NCBI RefSeq assembly: GCF_004569505.1
Contig: NZ_SPPK01000002.1
Coordinates: forward strand, 744,001-808,000
Length of the DNA stretch: 64,000 bases
DNA from: Dysgonomonas mossii
Lineage (GTDB): Bacteria; Bacteroidota; Bacteroidia; Bacteroidales; Dysgonomonadaceae
Direction of reading: 5' to 3'
The notes under the pieces were generated by a model. The model worked only from the letters and a program-made list of their open reading frames with translations, was not told the DNA's origin and did not search any database. Made by a program: the position numbers and the translations under genes. This document shows, piece by piece, positions 54,321 to 61,991 of this stretch. Every line of letters begins with the position of its first letter. Positions within the stretch are counted from its first letter, which is position 1.

Positions 54321-55727
54321 ATGAAGAGAAAATATATAAAAGGTGTGGTTCTGTTGGGAGTAATACTCTCAATGGGATTCACCTCCTGCGGAATAGTAAG
54401 TAACTATAAAGCTCCTGAAATAGACTCGCAAGATATGTTTAGGGGAGAAAATCCCACAGATACTACTACGATTGCAAATATCCCGTGGAGGGAATATTTT
54501 ACAGATCCTGCCCTTCAGGCTCTTATTGATGAAGGATTGGCTAATAACTTTGATATGAGAATAGCTTATACCAGAATCCAACAAGCTGAAGCTGGTCTGG
54601 TGGTTGCTAAGTCTGCATATTTTCCAACTATAGCTTTAGCCGGTCAGGTGACGCACACACGGGGAAGTATTAAAAACGGAAAAGAGAGAGTATTAGGATA
54701 TGAAACCGGTACTCAGTTTGGGTTGGGTTTTGCCGTACAATGGGAAGCCGATCTTTGGGGAAAACTTAGTAGCAAGTCGAGAGCTCAGTACGCTAATTTG
54801 GTTAGTACTCATGCTTATCGTAACTTGATACAAACTTCATTGGTTGCCAATATCGCAACTACTTATTATTCCCTATTGGCTTTAGACGAGCAACTAAAGA
54901 TTACGAAAGAGACCATAGGTTTGCTTAAAGAATCTACGGCTACTATGACCGATATGATGCAGGCTGGATTGCTCAACCGTGCAGGTGTTAAACAGAGTGA
55001 AGCATTATTGTATAATACGCAAGTTAGCGTGCCTACACTTGAGAGCCAAATAAGAAAATTGGAGAATTCTCTTTCTGTTCTTGTTGGTCGCAAGCCAGGT
55101 CCGGTATATAGAACTGCTATCAAAGATCAACCTGTTCCTTCTCATTTACAATATGGCATACCAGCACAAATGTTGGCGAAGCGTCCGGATGTAATTCAAG
55201 CTGAAATGGGATTCAGATATGCATTTGAAATGAGGAATGTCGCTCAGCGATCTTTGTATCCTTCATTAACATTGGGTACGTCAACAATAGGTTATGCTTC
55301 TAATACATTGTCTCAGTTTTTTCAACCAGCCAATATATTAGCTAATATAGTAGGAGGCTTAACTCAACCTATTTTTGCAGGAAATCAGTTGAGAGGACAA
55401 TATAAAGTGGCTAAAGCTCAACAGGAAGAAGCACTGTTAACATTTGAACAAACAGTCTTAAAAGCAGGACAAGAGGTTTCTGATATAATGTATACTTACG
55501 AATCATCGTTACGTAAAAACGAAGATAGAGCCAAGCAAGTGGAAGCCCTCTTTACTGCGGTGGATGATACTAAAGTTTTGCTGAAAGCCGGAGAGGCAAA
55601 TTATACAGAGGTGCTAAACGCAGAGCAAAATCTGTTGCAAGCACAACTTGGCCAGGTAAATGATAAGCTCGAACAGCTTCAGGCAACTGTTAATTTATAC
55701 AGGGCGCTTGGAGGAGGTGTAGAGTAA
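54321..55727 (+). CDS. RND efflux outer-membrane factor (NodT/TolC family)
   Basis: 468 residues. Lipoprotein signal with Cys near residue 23 (MGFTSCG). The outer-membrane efflux protein repeats are visible: NIPWREYFTDPALQALIDEGL, NNFDMRIAYTRIQQAE, MLAKRPDVIQAEMGF and YTEVLNAEQNLLQAQLGQ. It forms the trimeric beta barrel and alpha tunnel of the pump. It starts 2 bases after the pump gene, and a terminator at 55754 ends the operon. Confidence 0.95.
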   Translation: MKRKYIKGVVLLGVILSMGFTSCGIVSNYKAPEIDSQDMFRGENPTDTTTIANIPWREYFTDPALQALIDEGLANNFDMRIAYTRIQQAEAGLVVAKSAYFPTIALAGQVTHTRGSIKNGKERVLGYETGTQFGLGFAVQWEADLWGKLSSKSRAQYANLVSTHAYRNLIQTSLVANIATTYYSLLALDEQLKITKETIGLLKESTATMTDMMQAGLLNRAGVKQSEALLYNTQVSVPTLESQIRKLENSLSVLVGRKPGPVYRTAIKDQPVPSHLQYGIPAQMLAKRPDVIQAEMGFRYAFEMRNVAQRSLYPSLTLGTSTIGYASNTLSQFFQPANILANIVGGLTQPIFAGNQLRGQYKVAKAQQEEALLTFEQTVLKAGQEVSDIMYTYESSLRKNEDRAKQVEALFTAVDDTKVLLKAGEANYTEVLNAEQNLLQAQLGQVNDKLEQLQATVNLYRALGGGVE

Positions 55728-55753
55728 TACAATCTGAAACATACCAAATATTT

Positions 55754-55790
55754 AATAAGGATATTCGTGATGAATATCCTTATTTTTTTA
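55754..55790 (+). terminator. Terminator of the marR-RND operon
   Basis: Perfect 13-bp stem (55754-55766 with 55772-55784), 5-base loop, then a T run. Confidence 0.92.
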
Positions 55791-56470
55791 GGCTGAGATT
55801 TTATCAATTTAACTAAAAAAAGTATTTTATTTAAGATTTGGCTGTCCTATTTTTTTATTGTATCTTGCCTCCTGAACAACGACATAGAGCAAATTGAAGA
55901 CAAATAAAGCTCATAATTATATAAAAAGGAATAGTTAAAAAATACAGGAGTGAAAGGATCATTCTTGTATCTTTTGTTTTATAGTACAGGATTTTTATTG
56001 AATGAATTTATGTGAACTCACACTATCTGGAAATTCCTGAAATTATTATCTAATGTATACGAAACCGGATGGCAATTACTGAAAATTATACTTATTAATT
56101 TTTTAGGTAAAAAGAGATTCTTGCTGTATAGTGTATTCGCTATAGCCAAATGAAATAAATGAAAGATGAGACAAGATAATGATCTACATAAGCTGCTAAA
56201 CTTATTTTTAATAACCTTAATTGCTTTGGTCTTGCTTATTTGGTTTTGGACAAAATAAGATTTAATACGTATCGACATTAAGCCTCTCTCTGCTACGAAG
56301 CATGGCTTGGTAACGATATAAGACAGAAAAATATAAGCAATACGAGAATACCTTACTCTGACTTTTACCTAAAATAAAGATATCTGTGCCACCTTATGAA
56401 ATTTATTTCAGATTCGGATTTAGTTATTGCCTTTCCGTATTGTTCCAACAAGCATTTCTACAAATACAAA
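55791..56470. other. Long AT-rich intergenic with one small frame
   Basis: About 680 bases between the efflux operon and the tRNAs. TATCTTG at about 55860 looks like a -7 box, but no supported gene follows. The only frame of possible interest is the 30-residue membrane peptide at 56166. No repeat of the window's other families occurs here. Confidence 0.4.
56166..56258 (+). CDS. Possible 30-residue single-pass membrane peptide
   Basis: MRQDNDLHKLL opens the peptide, then NLFLITLIALVLLIWFW (about 12-28) forms one membrane helix, ending TK. A polar N-terminus with a hydrophobic tail gives a plausible tail-anchored topology. GAAAGATG overlaps the start and gives at most a weak ribosome site. It resembles in kind the 26-residue peptide at 19903 but shares no sequence with it. 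It could be chance in an AT-rich gap. Confidence 0.3.
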   Translation: MRQDNDLHKLLNLFLITLIALVLLIWFWTK

Positions 56471-56504
56471 ACCCCATTGAAAAACTATTGTTAATCAATG
56501 AGGT
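56471..56504 (-). terminator. Probable terminator of the tRNA-Gly/tRNA-Leu unit
   Basis: ACCCCATTGA (56471-56480) pairs with TCAATGAGGT (56495-56504) with one G-U type position; the minus strand continues with TTTTG. Confidence 0.6.
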
Positions 56505-56520
56505 TGTATAAATATTCGTG

Positions 56521-56604
56521 TGCGCACGGCGAGACTCGAACTCGCACATCCTTACGGAAACTACCCCCTCAAAGTAGCGTGTCTACCAATTTCACCACGT
56601 GCGC
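56521..56604 (-). tRNA. tRNA-Leu (GAG)
   Basis: 84 bases with the long variable arm of leucine tRNAs. Acceptor GCGCACG/CGTGCGC (56598-56604 and 56522-56528), anticodon loop TTGAGGG with GAG, T arm GAGTTCGAGTCTC. CCA is not encoded. It lies 39 bases after tRNA-Gly on the same strand. Confidence 0.94.
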
Positions 56605-56643
56605 ATGCTTTAAAACAAAAAAATGCGACCTTTGTCACATTTG

Positions 56644-56716
<73 letters not shown>

Positions 56717-56917
56717 AATTGAGACTGCAAATATAGAGGCAATTTTTATTTTTTCAAAATTTATAATGTCTTTTTTCATACAAATTATGCACGAATCATA
56801 TCATATCACTTTTCTGTCTTCCTTTTATGTTAGAAAGCATCTTCCGATCTCTTTTAAGTAATTAACTTTTACATTATCTTAGCCAAATACGAACCTGAAT
56901 GAACTAATACAACTATT

Positions 56918-57157
56918 ATGAGCACGCTGAATGGAACCATAAATCAAAAGACAAAGCAAGACGAAATAGTCATGCAGAAGTTGAGGAAGAAAATAATCAT
57001 AGAAATAATCAGGCGGCGTGCAGCTAGCCCTCATAAGGAGTATGAATTGACCGAAATGGAAGAATGTGAACTCGTGTGTATGTATATAATGGGACAAACA
57101 TCGGTGGATATCAATAAGATATCAGAGTATATAAAGAGAAACTACTATACTCAATAA
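56918..57157 (+). CDS. Small hypothetical protein
   Basis: 79 residues, basic N-terminal half (KLRKKIIIEIIRRRAASPHK) and acidic, Cys- and Tyr-containing second half (ELTEMEECELVCMYIMGQTS), ending in YIKRNYYTQ. No signal or membrane segment. Family not recognised. A TATCTTAG at 56874 could be a -7 box. Codon use looks like that of its neighbours, and the frame is longer than expected by chance in such AT-rich DNA, so it is likely, though not certainly, a gene. It is convergent with hisH. Confidence 0.5.
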   Translation: MSTLNGTINQKTKQDEIVMQKLRKKIIIEIIRRRAASPHKEYELTEMEECELVCMYIMGQTSVDINKISEYIKRNYYTQ

Positions 57158-57206
57158 ATTGCAAAGTTAACCTCAAATATATAGTTCCTTTTCATGAGGG
57201 GAAAAC

Positions 57207-57800
57207 CTATTTTATTTTCAGAAAGTTTTTTAATATACTTTCGCCTACGCTACCGCTTTTTTCGGGATGAAACTGTGTTGCATAAAAGTTTTCCTTATGC
57301 ATCGCCGCACTGAAGGGATGTATATAATCGGTTACAGCAGCTGTATGTTCGCTAATAGCCACATAATAACTGTGAACAAAATACACAAATTGGTTTTCTA
57401 AAGAGATATCAAATAAGTCACTCTTCACATTGGAAATTGTATTCCATCCCATGTGAGGTACTTTATCCTCATGTTTTTGCGGTACAAATCGTTTGACCTC
57501 CGTGCCGAATATATTGAGGCAGTCTACATTCCCCTCTTCCGAGCGAGAACACATAAGTTGCATTCCCAAGCAGATTCCTAACACAGGCTGCTTTAAGTCA
57601 GGGATCAGTTTATCCAGCCCTGTTTGTTGTAAATGTTGCATCGTAGAACTGGCTTCACCTACACCAGGAAAAATTACTTTATCAGCTTTTCTTATCAGTT
57701 CTTTGTCTCCTGTAACAACAGCTTCGATGCCAAGTCGCTTAAAAGCATGTTCTACCGAGAATATATTTCCTGCGTTGTATTTAATAATTACTATATTCAT
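57207..57800 (-). CDS. hisH: Imidazole glycerol phosphate synthase subunit HisH
   Basis: 197-residue glutaminase subunit that feeds ammonia to HisF in histidine synthesis. The class I amidotransferase triad is present: Cys in GICLGMQ (near 78), His and Glu in FHPEKSG (near 178-180). The VGEASSTMQHL and HMGWNT stretches are typical of HisH proper. Unusually no hisF, hisA or hisI is next to it; the next gene downstream is convergent, and upstream is a TlpA-like gene. Either the his genes are scattered or this copy has been separated from its cluster. Confidence 0.93.
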   Translation of the reverse strand: MNIVIIKYNAGNIFSVEHAFKRLGIEAVVTGDKELIRKADKVIFPGVGEASSTMQHLQQTGLDKLIPDLKQPVLGICLGMQLMCSRSEEGNVDCLNIFGTEVKRFVPQKHEDKVPHMGWNTISNVKSDLFDISLENQFVYFVHSYYVAISEHTAAVTDYIHPFSAAMHKENFYATQFHPEKSGSVGESILKNFLKIK

Positions 57801-57851
57801 TGGTTATAGTCCTAAATAAAAGTTATACGGTTTTATACTGTATATCCGTAT

Positions 57852-58376
57852 TTATTTTGCTAACAACGAATCTATTAACGATACCATTTCGTAGAACTCC
57901 TCCATTTTGAAAAGCCTAGTCAACATCACAATTTTACCATCCTTGTCTATAATAACATTTCTGGTGATGCCCGCTTCTCTTTCTGCATAGGTTGCAAATA
58001 TATCCGCTTTAGGATCAAGCCCGATAGGGTAGGTGACACCTGTTGCCTTCGCAAATTTTAGAACTGTTTCTGCGGGTTCTTCTCTATCAATTCCAAATAG
58101 AGCAAAATTGGGGTTGTTTTTATGTTTTTGCCAGATATCTTTTTCTATATGTGGCATTTCTTTTCGGCATACACCACACCAGCTGGCTGTAAATTGTAGC
58201 ATTACAACTTTCCCTTTGAGAGATGACAGTTTGATTGTCTTTCCCGATGGTAAGCTCATCTCAAAGTCAGGAGCTATATCACCAACTTTTACTTTATATT
58301 GATAGTCAATATTATCTTGTGAGAATATATTTACAGATGTAAATAATACAAATAAAATAATTGAAAGCTTTTTCAT
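57852..58376 (-). CDS. TlpA/ResA-like thioredoxin-fold protein
   Basis: 174 residues with a signal peptide (about 1-19, ILFVLFTSVNIFSQ). The thioredoxin domain has the active site ASWCGVCRKEMP (Cys near 67 and 70) and the cis-Pro region TYPIGLDPKA, as in periplasmic redoxins that reduce or deliver thiols. Its start codon overlaps the VanZ stop (ATGA at 58373-58376), so the two are translated together. Partner proteins are unknown. Confidence 0.93.
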   Translation of the reverse strand: MKKLSIILFVLFTSVNIFSQDNIDYQYKVKVGDIAPDFEMSLPSGKTIKLSSLKGKVVMLQFTASWCGVCRKEMPHIEKDIWQKHKNNPNFALFGIDREEPAETVLKFAKATGVTYPIGLDPKADIFATYAEREAGITRNVIIDKDGKIVMLTRLFKMEEFYEMVSLIDSLLAK

Positions 58377-58792
58377 ATTTCTTGTTCTCTTAATTCTTTA
58401 TTTAATAAAAATCGTCTAAACCAAAACGAGAATGGAAGGGATGCAATTGCTCCTAAGGCATCAGCCAAAAAATCGTACCAATCTCCGCTTCTTCCGGGAA
58501 AATATTTACTTTGAAGTATCTCAATCAGGCCTCCATATATAATAGGAACCAATAGTGCAAAAAGGATAAGCTTTAGTATAATAATTTTACCTCGCTTATC
58601 ATAGATATAATTAAAAGAAGCTACTCCGGCCAGCCCAAAATACATCAAAAAATGAACAATCTTATCTGTGGGGATAAAAAGACAAAAATCGATATCGGGA
58701 ACATCTTTTGGAGCGATAAGGCAACATAAATAAAATATAATAATGGCAACTATTGCCGGTGGCCATGTATACCTGAATATTTTTCTTAACAT
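58373..58792 (-). CDS. VanZ-family membrane protein
   Basis: 139 residues with four membrane helices. The family motif DKIVHFLMYFGLAG (about 44-57) and the later GLIEILQ ... PGRSGDWYDFLADALGA match VanZ-like proteins, in which these conserved acidic and His residues lie near the membrane surface. The name comes from teicoplanin resistance, but most members have no set role. It lies in a minus-strand run with a U32 gene upstream (39-base gap) and a TlpA-like gene downstream (4-base overlap). Confidence 0.9.
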   Translation of the reverse strand: MLRKIFRYTWPPAIVAIIIFYLCCLIAPKDVPDIDFCLFIPTDKIVHFLMYFGLAGVASFNYIYDKRGKIIILKLILFALLVPIIYGGLIEILQSKYFPGRSGDWYDFLADALGAIASLPFSFWFRRFLLNKELREQEI

Positions 58793-58831
58793 AGAGTTCC
58801 ACGTTTATGGGGGCTAAAGATAGATAAAATA

Positions 58832-60664
58832 TTAATTAATGGAGTCATTGAATACCTTCATTTCGCAATTTTTACAATCAAAAAAAAGTCTCAGCCTTGT
58901 ATTGTTGTACACCAAATAAAAAGGTTCTTTATAAGGATGTTTTTCATTGCCTTCTTTAGGACACCAGCCTAATGACTGTTTGATGCAATGACGGGTAAAC
59001 ATTAAAGGAACATCATTCTGTACTTGCTTCTCAAATGCAGGCTGTGTTACCGCAGACTGATGCTGAACATAAAACTGCTTACTCTTCTCATTCATCACAT
59101 TTCCGAGATATGTAATATTGGAAATAGGAAAGACATGAGAGGTCTGTTTATGAGGAACGATATCTTGACGATATCTAATCTTTCGAACAGATAGTAGCTT
59201 GTCTATGAGTTGCCTTCTCCACTCCGATAGAACAGAGGCAGGAATAAACCAACTGTTTTCGAAGTCAAATATTACATCGTTCACCTTAAATATTGTATTA
59301 CCTGTTTTGCTTAGGTTGTTCCGTATACTTTCAGTTTGATCTTTTTGAGCAGGTTGCTTTTCTTGTTCAAAATTGATAATTGCATGATTATCATCCTCAT
59401 CTCTAATTTCAAGAGAAAAGCCAAATGTTGTTTCTTTTAAGATTATTGATATCTCTATTTTACGGTCGGCAGACTTTTTTGATAATAATTTCTCAAACTC
59501 ATGATCATAGTTTCTATACACATAAGTTCCCTTTTTTAGTTCGGGAATAGTTGCCGGATATATGGTATCTCCTTCTACACGGTTTACATTAATACCTTCG
59601 AGTTCTTTCTTATTGTTGAAAAAACAAAGTCCGTCTCCGTTATGCAACTTTTTGGTACTATTTATCTTGATATATTTTGTTGTAACCTCAGTGATTTTGC
59701 CAATCGGTTCACCTACAGACTTTGGAGAGTCCAGCGACCACATATTATTTGTGCGTTCGTGCAAGAAATACTTTGTAAAGCCTCTGTTAAAACTCTTCTC
59801 AAGATTTGGCTCAAATGTATAACTTGATTTTCCCGACGATGATCTTATATATTCCGGGTGCCTTTCTATAATATGGTCGAGTTTGGTACGATAATAAGCA
59901 ACAACATTCTTTACATACGAAATATCTTTTAGTCGCCCCTCTATTTTTAAAGAACTCACTCCGGCTTCAAGCAGCTCTTCCAAGTTCTCCGATAAATTGA
60001 GATCTTTCATCGACAGAAAATGCTTTTTTTCCATGATCTCTTCTCCTTCGGCATCACTCAAAGTATAAGGTAGGCGACAATATTGGGCGCATGCTCCTTT
60101 ATTCGCACTTCGTCCCGATAAAGCCTGACTGAGGTAACACTGACCGCTATAGCATACACATAATGCTCCATGTACAAATACTTCGAGAGGTGTGTTCACT
60201 TGTACTGCTATATCGTGTATTTCGTCTATTGTCAACTCACGAGGTAGTACTATTTGTTGAAAACCTGCCTTTTCTAGAAACTTTACTTTGTCAGCCCCTC
60301 GGTTATCCATCTGTGTACTTGCATGTAGGGCAATAGGAGGGAGGTTAAGCATCGTAATGCCCATATCTTGAATGATCAAAGCATCTACCCGGGCATTATT
60401 GTATAGCTGCCATATCAGTGCTTCTGTTTCCCTCAGTTCATTGTCATTCAGTATTGTGTTGAGAGCTACATATACCTTCGCATTGTACAAATGTGCATAT
60501 TCAGCCAGAGCCTTAATGTCATCGAGTGTATTGCCGGCAGCAGCCCGTGCACTGAACTTTGGCGCACCTATATATACTGCATCCGCTCCATGATTGATTG
60601 CCTCGATACCACATTCAAGGTTCTTGGCAGGCGCAAGTAATTCTATTTTTCGTACTTTAAGCAA
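58832..60664 (-). CDS. U32 peptidase-family protein (RlhA/TrhP-like RNA hydroxylase)
   Basis: 610 residues, cytosolic. The U32 core (about 1-330) shows ELLAPAKNLECGIEAINHGA, NTILND and the conserved cysteine region FVHGALCVCYSGQCYLSQ plus CAQYCRLPY, an iron-sulfur-type site. The C-terminal 280 residues resemble the DUF3656-type extension. Although named peptidases, studied bacterial members (E. coli RlhA, TrhP) take part in prephenate-dependent hydroxylation of rRNA or tRNA; this length is closer to RlhA. Copy D of the dispersed TGTTAC hairpin lies 29 bases upstream. Confidence 0.88.
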   Translation of the reverse strand: MLKVRKIELLAPAKNLECGIEAINHGADAVYIGAPKFSARAAAGNTLDDIKALAEYAHLYNAKVYVALNTILNDNELRETEALIWQLYNNARVDALIIQDMGITMLNLPPIALHASTQMDNRGADKVKFLEKAGFQQIVLPRELTIDEIHDIAVQVNTPLEVFVHGALCVCYSGQCYLSQALSGRSANKGACAQYCRLPYTLSDAEGEEIMEKKHFLSMKDLNLSENLEELLEAGVSSLKIEGRLKDISYVKNVVAYYRTKLDHIIERHPEYIRSSSGKSSYTFEPNLEKSFNRGFTKYFLHERTNNMWSLDSPKSVGEPIGKITEVTTKYIKINSTKKLHNGDGLCFFNNKKELEGINVNRVEGDTIYPATIPELKKGTYVYRNYDHEFEKLLSKKSADRKIEISIILKETTFGFSLEIRDEDDNHAIINFEQEKQPAQKDQTESIRNNLSKTGNTIFKVNDVIFDFENSWFIPASVLSEWRRQLIDKLLSVRKIRYRQDIVPHKQTSHVFPISNITYLGNVMNEKSKQFYVQHQSAVTQPAFEKQVQNDVPLMFTRHCIKQSLGWCPKEGNEKHPYKEPFYLVYNNTRLRLFFDCKNCEMKVFNDSIN

Positions 60665-60692
60665 GAGATTGTCTTCTTTTATGTTTCTGAAT

Positions 60693-60732
60693 AAAAAGTA
60701 ACAAAAGTAACACGTTTTTTATTGTTACCTTT
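60693..60732 (-). repeat. Dispersed TGTTAC hairpin, copy D
   Basis: Reverse-strand motif TGTTACTTTTGTTACTTTTT at 60693-60712; AAAGGTAACA (60723-60732 reversed) pairs with TGTTACTTTT over 10 positions with one G-U and a 10-base loop. It lies directly upstream of the U32 start. Confidence 0.6.
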
Positions 60733-60786
60733 TTGTTGTTGGAACTTTCTTATATATAGATAAATTTACAAAGAGGATATGCCTTT

Positions 60787-61737
60787 TTATTTTTCATTCA
60801 TCAAATCAAGATCTCCCATATTTTTGATTTGAGTTTTATCGTATGGAGTTTCTTGATACACGAAGTAGTTAAGCCAATTATTAAATAATAAATTTCCATG
60901 TCCCGACCAACGTACTACGGGAGGATTTGCCGGATTGTCGTTTTTGTAATAATTGCTTGGAATTTTTATTGGTAGTCCTTTCTCTGCATCTCTTACGTAC
61001 TCGTTATTCAACGTGTAAGGAGCATATTCTGAATGACCTGTCAGATAGAACTCACGTCCTCCGCGCGACATAACGATGCCTACTCCCGAATCATCAGACT
61101 CGGACAATATTTTAAGTCCGCCACTATTTAGTATCTCATCTCTTCTTACCGTAGTATGGCGACTGTGTGGAATGTAGAATTCGTCATCAAAGCCTCTGAA
61201 TAGTGGAAACTTCTTGTCATGTACTACATGCTTGAATACCCCGAACATTTTTTCAGGAAGAATGTATTTATTTATGCCATAAAAGTGATACATGGCCGCC
61301 TGAGCCGCCCAGCAAATATAGAGTGTAGATGTAACATGCGTACGTGCCCAGTCGAATATTGCAGATATCTCGGACCAGTATGTAACTTCTTTAAATTCGT
61401 AGAGTTCTACCGGGGCTCCGGTAATAATCATCCCGTCATAGAAGTCATCTTTTACGTCGCTAAAACTTTTATAAAACATCTGCAAATGTTCTTCCGATGT
61501 ATTTTTTGATACATGTGTTTCGAGCATCAAGAAGTCAACTTCTACTTGTAACGGATTGTTCGACAATAATCTGATCAGATCCGTTTCGGTCATAATCTTT
61601 ATCGGCATGAGATTTAGTATGAGTACTCTCAAGGGACGGATGTCTTGTTCGTCAGCCCTTAATTGACTCATAACAAATATATTCTCTTTTTTCAGAATCT
61701 CTATAGCCGGAAGATTATTGGGGATATTTACTGGCAT
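60787..61737 (-). CDS. metA: Homoserine O-acyltransferase (predicted acetyl-CoA type)
   Basis: 316 residues, cytosolic; first committed step of methionine synthesis. The catalytic Cys is in LYICWAAQAAMYHFYG at residue 142, with a later His and Glu (HSEYAP). Residue 111 is Glu (GAPVELYEF); in this family Glu at 111 is tied to acetyl-CoA and Gly to succinyl-CoA, so the product is probably O-acetylhomoserine (MetAA type). The start MPVNIPNNLPA is the family start. A leader of about 125 bases with a large stem-loop (61776-61851) precedes it, and CAAAGTTA (61870-61877) gives a reverse-strand -7 box, TAACTTTG. Confidence 0.95.
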   Translation of the reverse strand: MPVNIPNNLPAIEILKKENIFVMSQLRADEQDIRPLRVLILNLMPIKIMTETDLIRLLSNNPLQVEVDFLMLETHVSKNTSEEHLQMFYKSFSDVKDDFYDGMIITGAPVELYEFKEVTYWSEISAIFDWARTHVTSTLYICWAAQAAMYHFYGINKYILPEKMFGVFKHVVHDKKFPLFRGFDDEFYIPHSRHTTVRRDEILNSGGLKILSESDDSGVGIVMSRGGREFYLTGHSEYAPYTLNNEYVRDAEKGLPIKIPSNYYKNDNPANPPVVRWSGHGNLLFNNWLNYFVYQETPYDKTQIKNMGDLDLMNEK

Positions 61738-61991
61738 TGTCGCTAAGTATAAGTGATTGATAAAATAAGCTGTTGTTTTGTTATGTTAAACGAAGCAAAA
61801 CTCCCTTATCGATAGTGATACGAGAAGCTCCGTTATTTTTACATAACAAAAGGATATGCATTTATAATGCAAAGTTACAAAAATAACAGTAATATTTATT
61901 TTCTATCAAAATTTAGAGAGTATTTCACTTCTGAGTAATAATATAATAGAAAAAAGTGTGTTGGATTTTGAATTTGTTGAATAATCGGTTG
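61738..61991. other. Intergenic between metA and the TPR-array gene
   Basis: Beyond the metA leader and -7 box, nothing but AT-rich sequence could be seen from 61880 to the TPR stop codon. Confidence 0.4.
61776..61851 (-). promoter_or_regulatory. Large nested stem-loop in the metA leader
   Basis: Outer stem of 11 exact pairs (61776-61786 with 61841-61851), a second of 8 (61789-61796 with 61827-61834, one G-U on the minus strand), and weaker inner stems around TATC/GATA. It sits between the -7 box (61870-61877) and the start codon, so it would be transcribed. It is not followed by a T run, so it is not a standard terminator, and it does not match SAM riboswitches I know. Confidence 0.55.

Noticed and set aside
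56018..56278. An 86-residue minus-strand frame in the long gap.
   Set aside because: Serine, leucine and lysine rich with no domain and no ribosome site; typical of AT-rich non-coding DNA.
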